Part shown: positions 1-13,850 of the stretch, in pieces
How positions within the stretch are numbered: position 1 is the first letter of the stretch
How the letters are laid out: each line of letters begins with the position of its first letter
Assembly: GCA_947846985.1 (NCBI GenBank)
Contig: CANTUZ010000021.1
Location: 2,224,711-2,288,710, forward strand
Direction of reading: 5' to 3'
DNA: 64,000 nt
Source of the DNA: Fratercula arctica
Taxonomy: Eukaryota; Chordata; Aves; Charadriiformes; Alcidae
Notes under the pieces: generated by a model
What the model saw: the letters and a program-made list of their open reading frames with translations, nothing else
The model's database searches: none
Told to the model about the DNA's origin: nothing
Translations under genes and position numbers: made by a program

Positions 1-154
1 CCTCGAGCCATGTCCCCCACCCCAAGGACGCCCTGGGCCCCCCCAGCTCTCAGACCTGGGTGCACCGCCCTGACCCCCCACCCCCCTGGGGACCCCAGCA
101 TGTCCCTGTCCCCATACGGGACCCCCAGTCCCTGTGGGCAGGGCCCCCCCAAAC

Positions 155-3100
155 CTGCTCCAGGGGGCAGCACCCCCATGTCCCCGAGCTCAGCCGGCAG
201 CACGTGTTCCCGTCGGGACAGCTCGTCTCCTCGTCACACCGCACGTCGCTGGCTGGGGACAAGGAGACAGTGAGAGCCGGTGTGTGTCCCCCCACCCTCC
301 CTCCGCTCCCCGGGCCGGGACAGGGGGTGGCCGCCCCCCTCCCAGGGGGTGCTCACCTTTGGGCAGGGCTGGCAGGGGCCATGCCGAGGTGCAGGTGGCC
401 CGCTCCAGGTCGCAGGTCGTGCCCTGCGGGCAGCAGTGCCGCCCGTCGCCGCAGCACACCGCCTGCAGGGACAGCCCCCCGCCCGGGGACGGCGGTGACA
501 AGGACAGCGGGGGGCTCGGTGTGGGGTACGTGGGATACAGGGGCACCCGGCGTGGGGTGCTCGGCGCGGGGTGCATGGCATAGGGTGCTTGGGAAAGGGT
601 GCCTGGCATGGGGTGCATGGCATGGGGTGCTTGGGACAGGGTGCCCAGTATGGGGCGCATGGCACAGGACGCCTGGCATGGGATGCCTAATCCAGGGTGT
701 TTGGTATCGGGCACATGGCATGGGGTGCGTGGGACAGGGTGCCTAAGCCAGGGCGCCCGGTGTGGGGCGCGTGGCATGGGGTGCTTGGGACAGGGTGCCT
801 GGCATGGGGTGTCAGTGCAGGGTGCTCAGTACGGGGTGCCTAATACAGGGTGCCTGGCATGGGCTGCATGGCACAGGGTGCTTGGGACAGGGTGCCTGGC
901 ATGGGGTGCCAGTGCAGGGTGCTTGGCACAGGGTGTCTAATCCAGGGTGCCCAGTGTGGGGTGCAAAGCATGGGGTGCCCAGGATACAGTTCCAATATAG
1001 GGTGCAGGGTGCCTGGCCTGGGGTGCTCGGGACAGGGTGCCAGGGACAGGGCACTCAGCATGGGGTGCCTGGCATGGGATGCCTAATCCAGGGTGCCTGG
1101 TGTGGGGTGCCTAGTACAGGGTGCCTGGCATGGGCAGCATGGCACCTGGCACGGGCAGCAAGGCACCTGGCACGGGGTGCTTGGGACAGGGTGCCTGGCA
1201 TGGGGTGCATGGTACAGGGTGCCTAATCCAGGGTTCCTGGTATGGGGTGCTTGGGACAGGGTGCCCAGTATGAGGTGCATGGCACAGGTTGCTTGGCATG
1301 GGGTGCTCAGTGCAGGGTGCCTAATCCAGGGTCCTTGGTATGGAGCGCATGGCACAGGGTGCTTGGGACAGGGGGCCTGGCACAGGGTGCTTGGTATGGG
1401 GCGCATGCCATGGGGTGCCTGGCATGGGGTGCCCAGTATGGGGTGCCAGTGCAGGGTGCCTGGTACGGGCTCCCTAATACAGGGTGGCCAGTATGGGCAG
1501 CATGGCACGGGGCACCTGGCATGGGGTGCTTGGGACAGGGTGCCTGGCATGGGGTGCTCAGTGTAGGGTACCTGGCATGGGGTGCCTAATCCAGGGTGCC
1601 TGGTGTGGGGTGCATGGCACAGGGTGCCCAGGATACAGTTCCAATATAGGGTGCGGGATACGGGGTGCTTGGGACAGGGTGCCAGGGACAGGGTATTCAG
1701 CATGGGGTGCCTGGCATGGGGTGCTTGGGACAGGGTGCCCAGTGTGGGGTGCATGGCATGGGGTGCCCGGGATACAGTGCCCGATATAGGGTGTGGGGTG
1801 CCTGGCATGGGGTGCTCGGGACAGGGTGCAGGGACAGGGTGTACCCAGCACGGGGTGCTCAGTGCGGGCTCTGGGTATGGGATGCCTGGTATGGGGGGGG
1901 GGGGTGTGTCTGGTACTCGGCACCCAGCATGGGGTGCCCGGCGTGGGGTACCCAACATGGGGTGCTGGGGACAGGGTGCCTGGCACGGGGTGCTCGCACA
2001 GGCAGCCAGCACGGGGTGCTCAGAACAGGGTGCCCAGCACAGGGTGCTCAGCACAGGCTGCCAGTACAGGGTGCCAGCTATGGGACAGCTGGCACGGGGT
2101 GGCCAGGACATGGTGGCCTCGATAGAGGGTGCCCGGCACGGGGTGGGTGCCCGCGGCGGGGGCCGGCACTCACGTTCTGCAGGGGACAGCAGCCGTACTG
2201 CGCCGAGGACAGCTGGCAGCAGGTCGCGCCGTCGGGACACGCCGAGCGGCCGTCGGGGCACAGCACCTGGCGCAGGGCCACTGCGGGGACACACACACAG
2301 TGTCACCCTGCCCCCTCCCCGCCTCCGCGTCACCTCCGTGGGGACAGCCAGGAGCGCTCCCCTTACCTGATGCCGGGGGCTGGCGCTTCCAGGCGGGGAA
2401 TTTGGTGGCCAAGGGGATGTCACCGGCAGGTGACAGGCAGCGCCCGTGGGCCAGGTCGCAGAGGGTGGCGTGGGGACAGCAGTGCACCTTGTCGGCGCAG
2501 CACGAGGCCTGCGGGCACCGGACACGCTGGTCACAGCGTGATGTCCCCCCCCCACCAGGTCCCCCCCCCCATGTGTTCCCCCCCGCCATACCTGGGGCAT
2601 GGGGCAGCACCCCCAGGCGCCGGTGGCTGTCACGCAGCAGGTGGCATCATCAGGACACTCGGACTGTCCGTCGGGACAGGGGACAGCGCGGGGGGCTGCG
2701 GAGAGTGGGGACGGGGTGAGGGACCCTCGTGCGTCCCCCCCAGGCCCAGCCATGAGGGTGAGGGGACCCCCCATGTCCGTCCCCCCCCCCCACCACGTGT
2801 GACCCTCCCCGTACCTGGGGATGCGATGCAGGATTCCCCGTCAGCGCTGCAGCGGGACCCTCGGGGACAGCAGCGGTGGCCGCCGGCACAGGGGACCCCC
2901 TGTGGGGAGAGAAGGGGGGGTGGGGTGGGAGGGCTGCGGGGGGGGGGGGGCGCAATATGGCAGCAAAATGGGGGAAACTGAGGCACGGGGCGGGGGGGGC
3001 TCACCTCCGGCAGCGGGCAGCTGGCTGCGGTGGGGCACGGTGAGCCGTCCTGGCACAGCGCCATGCTGCTGGCGGGCAGGACCTGGGAGGGGGGGGACAC

Positions 3101-3264
3101 ACATAGAGGGGGGGGTTACCCATGGGTGGGGGCACCCCCTGTGTGTGTCCCCCCCCCCGACGCTGGGGACTCACCGGGGTGACGGGGCACGGCTGCCCCT
3201 CGGGACATGGCAGCCAGGCGCCTGCTCCGGCCAGGGCCAGCCACAGCAGCAGGAGGGTCCTCAT
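155..3264 (-). CDS. GRN: Progranulin (5' part; gene continues past the left edge)
   Basis: Progranulin is a secreted glycoprotein that is also delivered to lysosomes, where it is cut into cysteine-rich granulin peptides. Coding exons, in transcript order: 3175-3264, 3005-3082, 2815-2899, 2592-2695, 2367-2508, 2174-2280, 357-462, 155-252. All have GT-AG borders and together give 270 in-frame codons. The start at 3264 opens a signal peptide ([16 protein letters not shown]). Next comes an atypical cysteine-poor first module (exons 2-3). Two full granulin modules follow, each split over two exons, with the family signatures CPDxxxxCPDxxTCC, WGCCP or YGCCP, VHCCPH and RHCCPQ. The first half of a third module (exon 8) is the last exon seen. 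The ATG exon has a short 5' UTR with an acceptor at about 3279, so a noncoding first exon is expected upstream. Sequence below 155 looks intronic. Identity is firm; the module count of the whole protein cannot be judged here. Confidence 0.95.
541..2155. repeat. 14-bp minisatellite inside a GRN intron
   Basis: About 1.6 kb of tandem units of roughly 14 bp, with core GGGTGCCTGGCATG and variants such as GGGTGCTTGGGACA. It fills the intron between GRN exons 6 and 7 and therefore splits one granulin module. Long open frames across it (up to 563 aa on the minus strand) come from periodicity and lack of stop triplets, not from a gene. Confidence 0.95.
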
Positions 3265-4069
3265 GGCGCTGGGGACAACTGCGGGCTGCATGTCCCCCCC
3301 CCCCCGGCACCGCCGTGCCTCAGTTTCCCCACTCACAAAGCGGGGGGGGGACGGACAGGTTTCTGCCCCAGCACCACCCCCGCCCCGGCCCTTGCTTCCC
3401 CTTTCGGCCGGGTGCTGGGAAAGCCCCAGCCCCCCCCTTCCTCAGTCATGGCCAGGGTGGCTGGGGAGGGGGGAGCGGAGCACCCCAGGGTGCTCTGGGG
3501 AGGGCACTCAACCCCCCGGGGGGGGGGGGAGGCCGCTGCGGTGGCTGGTGCCCCAACCACCGCCCGCGGCGCCCCGATAACATCTCCCTGTGGCACAGGG
3601 AGCCGGCACCGCTGGCGGGGAGGGGGGCACACAGACCCCCTGGCCAGCACCCATGGGTGCTGAGGGCTCCCCCCCCCCACCCCGGTCACCCACTTCCACA
3701 ATCACTTTCATTTCCCTTTCACCATGTGGTGTGACCCATGGCCCTGTCCCAACCCCCCCGCCCCACAGGTGTCTGTGCCCCACGGCGGGGGGGGGGGGGG
3801 GGACGACACAGGCGCTATGACTCCCCCGGACGCCCCCAGGAGGGAAACTGAGGCAGACCCCGGCCCCACAGCACACCCCCCCCCCCCCCCGCCAGGATAC
3901 GCTGTGGAGGGGTCACCGCCCCCCAGGGACCCAATGTGGGACCTCTGGGGGAGTGCGGGGGGGGGGAGCTGACCTCTTGGTGTCACTGCACTGTCCCCCC
4001 CCCCCGCCCCCGGGACCCCCCAGGGCAGGGCTGGGCCCCCCCACGGTCTCTGCAGGGACACGCAGGGCC

Positions 4070-5035
4070 CGGACCCAGTGCTCCCAGTGCCCCGCCATGG
4101 CTACCACTGCCTCCCAGTGCCCCCCCCCATGACTACCAGTGCCCCCCAGTGCCCCCCCCATGACTACCAGTGCCCCCCACTGCTCCCAGTGCCCCCCCAT
4201 GACTACCAGAGCCTCCCAGTGCCCCCCCCATGACTACCAGTGCCTCCCAGTGCTCCCAGTGCCCCCCCATGACTACCAGAGCCTCCCAGTGCCCACCAGT
4301 ATCTCCCACTGCCCCCCAGAGTGCCCTGTAATTCCCAGTGTCCCCAGTACCTCCCAGTGCTCCAAGGGACTCCCAGTGCCCCCCAGGACCTCCCAGTACT
4401 CACAGGGAATCCCAGTATTCCCAGTAACTCCCAGTGTCCCCAGGGAATCCCAGTGCTCCCAGTGCCCCCCAGTGCTCCTAGGGAATCCCAGTACCCCCCA
4501 GTGCTCCCAGGGAATCCCAGTACCTCCCAGTATTCCCAGTGCCCCCAGTACTTCCGAGTGCTCCCAGGAAATCCCAGGATTCCCAGTAGTCCCAGGGAAT
4601 CCCAGCGCTCCCAGGCAATCCCAGTGCTCCCAGTACCCCCCAGGAAATCCCAGTGCCTCCAGTACTTCCGAGTGCTCCCAGGGAATCCCATGGCTCCCAG
4701 TACCCCCCAGTGCTCACAGGGAATCCCAGTACCTCCCAGTATTTCCAGTGCCCCCAGTACTTCCGAGTGCTCCCAGGGAATCCCAGAGCTCCCAGGGAAT
4801 CCCAGCGCTCCCAGTATTCCCAGGGAATCCCAGTGCTCCCAGGGAATCCCAGCGCTCCCAGGGAATCCCAGTGCTCCCAGTACCCCCCAGTGCTCCCAGG
4901 GAATCCCGGTACCCGCAGGGAATCCCAGTATTCCCAGTACCCCCAGGGAATCCCAGCGCTCTCGGGGAATCCCAGTGCTCCCGTTACCTCCCAGTGCTCC
5001 CAGTACCTCCCAGTATTCCCAGTGCTCCCGGTGCC
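4070..5035. repeat. CCCAG-rich minisatellite upstream of GRN
   Basis: Short units built on CCCAGTGCTCCCAGGGAAT and CCCAGTACCT, repeated for nearly 1 kb. The array lies between the GRN coding start and the GC-rich promoter, so it should be within the first GRN intron. Open frames on both strands here (312 and 382 aa) are repeat artefacts. Confidence 0.9.
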
Positions 5036-5340
5036 CCCCGCCCGGCCGTACCCGCTCCGGGTCCCGGCCCTGCCCCGTTCCCGGCCCGCCCGCCAGGGCC
5101 GCGGTGCCGGCCAGCCGCAAGCCCCGGCCCCCGCCCCCCATTGGCCCCCCGCCCCGCGTGCCCCGCTCCCATTGGCCAACGGAGGGAAAGGGGGCGGGGC
5201 AAGCACCGCCTCCTCACCCTTACCCCCCTTACCCCGCCCGCCCCGTCACGTGACGCGCGGCCACATGACCGCAGCCCCCTGAGATGAGTCCGCCAGGCCT
5301 CAGCCGGGGGGGGGGCGGCCCCTCTGCGGAGCACGGGGCC
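5036..5340 (-). promoter_or_regulatory. GRN: GRN promoter and probable noncoding exon 1
   Basis: A GC-rich, CpG-rich block just upstream of GRN. Reading on the minus strand it holds, in order, a palindromic GTCACGTGAC (5245-5254), CCAAT boxes at 5171-5175 and 5140-5144, and GC boxes. A plausible donor (GGAGCGG then GTACGG) ends a noncoding exon at 5052, which fits the acceptor at 3279 just before the ATG exon. GTCACGTGAC is the ideal CLEAR element bound by TFEB-family factors. The start site, inferred between about 5060 and 5110, is not shown directly. Confidence 0.7.
5245..5254. promoter_or_regulatory. CLEAR element / E-box (GTCACGTGAC)
   Basis: A perfect 10-bp palindrome matching the consensus of the lysosomal gene network motif. 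A second, degenerate E-box (GCCACATGAC) lies at 5260-5269. Position relative to the CCAAT boxes fits the proximal GRN promoter. Confidence 0.75.
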
Positions 5341-5389
5341 CTGTGACCTCCCCCCAAGGCAGCCCCCCCCCCTCCATGGCAGCCCCCCC

Positions 5390-7320
5390 AGACCACCCTC
5401 AAGCCCCGCCACATCCTTCCCAAACCCCCCCAGATACCCCCCAACCCCTCCCCACCACCCCCCCCCAGCCCCTGAAAACACCCCCAACCCCCCCAACGTC
5501 TCCCCCCCACCCCCCCAACCTTCCCAACCCCCCCGCCAAACCCCCAGCTCCCCCAAACCCTCCCCCTCTCCACCTCCAAACCCCCTCGCCCCTCCCAAAC
5601 CCCTGCAACCCCTCCCAACCCCCCCATGTCCCACCCCCCCCAAACCCCTTTAAATCCCCTCAACCCCCCCAAAACTCCCGCTGCCCCCCCCAGCCCCTCT
5701 GACCCCTTCAGTGTCCCCCAACCACCCCCAAATCCCCTCCAAACCCCCCAAAACTCCCACCCCCCCAGCCCCCTTTAAACCCCTTGCCAAATCCTTGCCC
5801 CCCCAAATCCCCTCCAAAGCCCCCTAACCCCCCCTACAGCCCCCCCCATAAACGCCCCTCTCCAAGCACCTTCATCTCCCCCCGACCCTCTCTGAACTCA
5901 CCCCCCCCGCCAAACCCTCAAGACCCCCAAGTCCCCCCTAAACCCCCCTCCAACCCCCTAAAAAGCTCCCACCCCCAAGTCCCTCCAACCCCCCCAAACC
6001 CCCCTCCAACCTCCCCCAAAATTCCCAGCCCCCAAAAACTCCCCCCCAAAACTCCCACCCCCCAAGTCCCCCCAACCCCCCCTCCAACCCCCCCTCCAAC
6101 TTCCCAACGCCCCCAAAACACCCCTCCAACCCCCCCGAAACCCATTAAACACCCCTCCCACCCCCCCAAAACCTCCCACCCCCCAAGTCCCCCCTAAACC
6201 CCCCAACCCCCCCCAAACTCCCCCCCAAGCCCCTCCAAACTCCCTCCAAAACTCCCAACCCCCCCAAACACCCCTCCAACCCCCCCCGAAACCCCCTAAA
6301 TGCCTCCAAACCCCCAAAACCTCACACCCCCCAAGTCTCCCCCCCAACCCCCCTCCAGCCCTCCACAAACTCCCCCCCAAGCCCCTCCAACGCCCCCCAA
6401 ACCCCCTCCAAAACTCCCGACCCCCCCAAACACCCCTCCAACCCCCCCAAAAACACCCTAAACACCCCTCCAACCCCCCAAAACCTCCCACCCCCCAAGT
6501 CTCCCCCCCAAACCCCCCTCTAACCCCCCCACCCCCCCATAAACTCCCCCCCAAGCCCCTCCAACGCCCCCCAAACCCCCTCCAAAACTCCCGACCCCCC
6601 CAAACACCCCTCCAACCCCCCCCGAAACCCCCCAAACACCCCTCCAACCCCCCAAAACCTCCCACCCCCCAAGTCCCCCCCCCAAACCCCCCTCTAACCC
6701 CCCCACCCCCCCATAAACTCCCCCCCAAGCCCCTCCAACGCCCCCCAAACCCCCCAAACACCCCTCCAACCCCCCAAAACCTCCCACCCCCCAAGTCCCC
6801 CCCCCCAAACCCCCCTCTAACCCCCCCACCCCCCCATAAACTCCCCCCCAAGCCCCTCCAACGCCCCCCAAACCCCCTCCAAAACTCCCGACCCCCCCAA
6901 ACACCCCTCCAACCCCCCGAAACCCCCCAAACACCCCTCCAACCCCCCCAAAACCTCCCACCCCCCAAATCCCCCCCCCCAAACCCCCCTCTAACCCCCC
7001 CACCCCCCCATAAACTCCCCCCCAAGCCCCTCCGATCCCCCCGAACCCCCCCCAAACCCTCCTCCGAGCCCCAAAAGACTCCCACCCCCCAAGTCCCTCC
7101 CCGCCAAAAAAACTCCCACCCCCGAAGTTCCCCCCCCCCAAATCCCCCTCTAACCCCCCAACCCTCCAGAAACTCCCCCCCCAGCCCCTCCAACCCCCCC
7201 CAAACACCCCTCTAACCGCTCCAAACCTCCACAAACTCCCCCCCACAAGCCCCTCCAAACACCCCCCCCCGGTCCTCCCGCCCCCCCCCCCCCTCATATT
7301 CCCCCCCCCCCAGCCCCCCA
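5390..7320. repeat. C-rich (minus strand G-rich) tandem array between GRN and TMEM98
   Basis: Nearly 2 kb of CCCCCCAAACCCC-type sequence. From about 6230 to 7030 a higher-order unit is visible. The landmark ATAAACTCCCCCCCAAGCCC recurs at about 6539, 6712, 6836 and 7010, giving spacings of about 173, 124 and 174 bp. The many C-runs could form i-motifs and, on the other strand, G-quadruplexes. No gene is seen; the 411-aa Gly/Trp-rich minus-strand frame is a repeat artefact. Confidence 0.9.
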
Positions 7321-7391
7321 AAACCACAGAGCCATTCCATCCCCACGGACCCCCACGATGGCGATGGGGACACACACGCACATCCCGGGGC

Positions 7392-7397
7392 TTTACT
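7392..7397 (-). terminator. TMEM98: Candidate poly(A) signal of TMEM98 (AGTAAA)
   Basis: The minus strand reads AGTAAA, a known weaker variant, about 60 bp past the TMEM98 stop codon. No AATAAA is seen nearer the gene. Confidence 0.45.
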
Positions 7398-7456
7398 GCC
7401 AAAGAGGGGTGCTGGGGGGGGGGGTGGGGGGTGATTTTGGCGGTGGGGGGGGTGTC

Positions 7457-10173
<2,717 letters not shown>

Positions 10174-10324
10174 GGCTGGTCCCCACCGCCGCGGTGGGGG
10201 GGGCTCAGGCGGCCGGTGCCATCACGGCACAGCGGGCTCTGCGGGGACAAGGGGACAAGGGAGGGGTCAGGAACCCTGGCGATGCTCTAACTCCCACCCC
10301 CCCATACCCCAAAATGCCCGGCCA

Positions 10325-11515
10325 AGACCCGGTGTCACCCACAGATGGACTCGAGGCGGTGTCACCTGGGGGGGACAGCACGGGAGGGGACACTGGGGGG
10401 ACTCTAGAGGTGGTGTCACCTAGGGGGGGGACAGCAGGGGGCGACTCCAGAGGTGGTGTCACCTGGGGGGGAACACTGGGGCGGGGGACACCGGGGGTAC
10501 TAGGCAGTGTCACCGGGGGGGTACTGCAGGGGGACTCCAGAGGTGGTGTCACCTGGGGGGGGACACTGAGGGAGACACACTGGGGGGACTCTAGAGGCAG
10601 TGTCACCTGGGGGGGGACACCAGGGGGGAACGACACTGGGGGGACTTCAGAGGTGGTGTCACCTGGGGGGGACAACAGGGGGACTCCAAAAGCCCTGCCC
10701 CATAGGGCCATGGGGACCCCAGAACCCAGTCGCCATGGGGCTGCAGGGACCTCCAGAGCCTGGTCCCTATGGGCTGTGGGGACCCCCACAGCCAGTCTCT
10801 ATGGGGCCATGGAGACCCTCCAGAGCCTGGTCCCTATGGGGCTATAGGAACCCCCAGAGGCTGGTCCCTATTGGGACCCACAGAGCCCTGTCCCTGTAGA
10901 GCCCTGGGGACCCACAGAGCCCAGTCCCTGGGGGGCTCTGGGGACCCTCAGAGCCCGGCCTCTATGGGGCTGTAGGGACCCCCAGAGCCCAGTCCCTGTG
11001 GGGCTATAGGGACCCCCACAGCCAGTCTCTATGGGACCCCAACAGCCTGCTGTCTATGGGGCTGTAAGGACTCAGAGCCTGGTCCCTATGGGGCTATGGG
11101 GACCCCCAGAGCCTGGTCCCTATAGGGCCGTGGGGATCCCTGGAGCCTGGTTCCTATGGGGCTATAGGGCCCCCCAGAACCACTCTCTATAGGACCCCAA
11201 GAGCCTGGTCCCTATAGGCTATGGGGACCCCCAGAGCCTGGTGTCTATAGGGCTGTGGGGACCCCCAGAACCTGATCCCTATGGAGCTGCGGGGACCCCC
11301 AGAGCCCCGTACCTGTGGGGCTCTGGGGACCCTCAGAGCCCGGTGTCTATGGGGCTATGGGGACCCCCAGAGCTGCTCTCTACAGGACCCCCAGATCCTG
11401 GTCCCTATGGAGCTGTGGGGACCCTCAGAGCCTGGTGTCTATAGGGCTGTAGGGACCCCTAGAGCCACTCCCTATAGGACCGCCAGAGCCTGGTCCCTCT
11501 GGGGACCCCTCAGCT
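10325..11515. repeat. Two adjoining minisatellites upstream of the TMEM98 start
   Basis: From 10325 to 10680 the unit is about 35-45 bp, built on GGTGTCACCTGGGGGGGACA and ACTCTAGAGG. From 10680 to 11515 it changes to a unit of about 33 bp, built on CCCAGAGCCTGGTCCCTATG and GGGCTATGGGGAC. Both lie in the presumed 5' intron of TMEM98. Confidence 0.88.
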
Positions 11516-11732
11516 TCGTCCCAGCGGTGCCCCGAGCCCCTGTCCCCCCCAGACACGCGGCCATGCCAGGCCCAGGGGCCACCAGCCTGGGGCCGAGCCG
11601 GCTGGGACCCCCCCTGTGCCACCGCGCGGGACAGACAGCGGGTGCCCACCCTGGGCCGGGGCAGAGGGGACACACACACACGACACCCCCCACGCTGCTG
11701 GGGTGGGGGGCACCCAGCCCTGCCCTCCCTAC

Positions 11733-11840
11733 CTGCTGCCACCGCCGGGGCCGGGGACACGGGGACGCTGCCACTTCCGCACACCGGGCGTGCGAACGCC
11801 GCCGGCTCCCGACCTTTACACCCTGACTAATGCCTGGCCC
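11733..11840 (-). promoter_or_regulatory. Possible TMEM98 first exon / promoter, nearer candidate
   Basis: A CpG-containing stretch. The minus strand shows a GGTGTAAAGG element, then GC-rich sequence, then a good donor (GGCAGCAG then GTAGGG) ending an exon at 11733. It could supply the 5' UTR joined to the acceptor at 10239. This is inference from position and splice-site shape only; the second candidate at 13685 is equally possible. Confidence 0.3.
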
Positions 11841-11944
11841 CCCCCCCCCCCCACCACCACGGGGGGGGCGGGGTGTGTGCCAGAGGTGCCCCCCCAACCC
11901 CTCCAGCCCCCCAGTGCATCCCCCCCCCCACTTTCTTTTCCCCC

Positions 11945-12160
11945 TAAATCCCATTGAATTTTAAGCCAGGTTTAGTGATTTGGCTTAAATTCGCGCTTGT
12001 CCCCGCCCCCCCCCCCCCCCAAAGGCTGGGGACATGGGAGGGGGGGGGACATGGTGGCCCTGTCTGCCCCCCCCCCATCCCTTTCCCACTGCGATTAATG
12101 CCTTAAGAGGGATTTTGGCCACCAAAGCCAGTTCTGCACCGTAACCCCTTGGTGCCTGGT
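11945..12160. other. AT-rich non-repetitive island between arrays
   Basis: A short unique stretch, much less GC-rich than its surroundings. It holds a 9-bp inverted repeat (TTTAAGCCA at 11960-11968, TGGCTTAAA at 11981-11989, 12-nt loop) and, at about 12088-12160, a second AT-richer patch. No reading frame of note. It may be a conserved noncoding element of TMEM98. Confidence 0.35.
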
Positions 12161-12329
12161 CCTGGGGGGGGGGGTGTGTGTGTGACAGCCCCGGGGGGGT
12201 CCCCACCTCCTGCCTCTGGGGGGGGGAGTCCCTGCCCTCTGGCCCTGTGGGGGGGTCCCTGCCGACAGTTGGGTTGGGGTGGGATCCCACCTGTGCAGCA
12301 CCGAGCAATGGGGGGGTCATTGGCAGCAG

Positions 12330-13450
12330 GGGGAAGTAGTGGGGGGGGCGGGGGGGCCCTGAGAGAGGGGGGTCGTTTTTGGGGGAGTCTGGGGGGGACC
12401 CTGTGAGGGTCTGGGGGGGGCTTTGCTGCTGGGGAGGGGTCTGGGGGAGTCACTGTGAGTCTCGGCGAGGGGGAGGGTTTGCTGCTGGGGGGGTCTGGGG
12501 GGTCCCTGTGAGGGTCTGAGGGGGGAGTTGTTGCGGGGGGGGGTGTCTGGGGGGGCCCTATGAGGGTCTGGGGGGGCTTTGCTGCTGGGGTGGGGTCTGG
12601 AGGGTCCCTGTGAGGCTCTCAAGGGGGGTAGTTGTTGTTGCGGGGGGTCTGGGGGGGCCCTGTGAGGGTCTGGGGGGGGGCTTTGCTGCTGGGAAGGGGT
12701 CTGGGGGGGGGGTCCCTGTGAGGATCTGGGGGGGGGAGTTGTTGCTGGGGGGGCCTGGAGGGCCCTGTGAGGGTCTGGGGGTGTCCATGGGGGCCCTGTG
12801 AGGCTCTCAGGGGGGGTAGTTGTTGCTGGGAGGGAGGTCTGGGGGGGCCCTGTGAGGGTCGGGGGGGGGGGCTTTGGTGCTGGGAAGGGGTCTGGGGGGG
12901 TCCCTGTGAGGATCTGGATCTGGGGGGGTAGTTGTTGCTGGAGGGGTGTCTGGGGGGGCCCCTGGCAAGCTCTCGGGGGGGAGTCGTTGCTGGGGGGGGT
13001 TCCGGGGGGTCCCTTTGAGGCTCGGGGGGGGGGGGGCTGCTGCTGGGGGGGTCTGGGGGGGTCCCTGTGAGGCTCGGAGGGGGGCTGCTGCTGGAGGGGG
13101 GTGTGTCCGGGGGGGCTCTGTGAGGGTCTGTGGGTGTTTTGCTGCTGGGGGGGGGATTCCGTGGGGTCCCTCTGAGGCTCGGGGGGGGGGTGTGTGTTTG
13201 CTCCTGGGGGGGTCCCTATGAGGCTCGGGGGGGGGGGGGGGTGGGGTGTCGCTACTGGCGGTTCGACGGGGCCCCCGGTCCTGCACAGCCCCGGTTGCGG
13301 GGGGGGTGGGGGGTGGGACACGGGAGTGATGGGGGTCCCGCATGGCCCTCGGGGGGGTCCCAAGACGGGGGGGTCCCTCTCTGGGGGGGTCCTGCACGAC
13401 TCTAGGGGGGAACATCGGTCCAAGGCGTCCCTTACAGCCCAGGGGGGGCC
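12330..13450. repeat. G-rich minisatellite, units of about 50-60 bp
   Basis: Repeating blocks of GGGTCTGGGGGGGTCCCTGT, GAGGCTCTGGGGGG and TTTGCTGCTGGG. Very G-rich on the plus strand with many G4-capable runs. The 465-aa minus-strand frame is Pro-rich repeat translation, not a gene. Confidence 0.9.
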
Positions 13451-13559
13451 CGCAGGGCTGCGGGGGGGGGGGGGGGGGACGGACGACGACACACGCTCCA
13501 GGGGGTCCCAAGGGGATGGGGAGGTGGGGATCGTTGTGGGGGTCCCGCACGGCCCCGGG

Positions 13560-13850
13560 TGGGGGGAATGACTCCGGGGGTCCCAGGACGGGGGTCGCGG
13601 TCCCTCCCCCTCCCGCTCCCGCCGGGTCCCTGCCCGTGGACACCCCCCCCCCCCCCCCCCCGCCCCGCCGCCCCCCCCCCGCACCTGGAGCCGCTCGGCG
13701 CCGGCCGAGCACAAGATGGAGCCGGGGAGGGGGCGCGGAGCGGGGCCGGCAGCGGGGGCTCTGCCCGGGCTCTGCCCCCCCCCGGCCCCGCCCCCGCCCC
13801 GCCCCGGCCCCCGCCCCGCCCCGCCGCGTCCCCCGGGGGGGCAAGTGGCC
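13560..13850 (-). promoter_or_regulatory. CpG island with a possible noncoding first exon (TMEM98 candidate)
   Basis: A short CpG-dense block between two arrays, with GC boxes (CCCCGCCC). The minus strand has an acceptable donor (CGGCTCCAG then GTGCGG) ending an exon at 13685. TMEM98 is the nearest downstream minus-strand gene and lacks a promoter at its ATG exon. The link is inferred. Confidence 0.35.

Noticed and set aside
1083..2774. A 563-aa minus-strand frame running through the GRN minisatellite and into real granulin exons
   Set aside because: The granulin part is real but is joined by splicing. The repeat part is intron, since exon 2174-2280 has a good donor.
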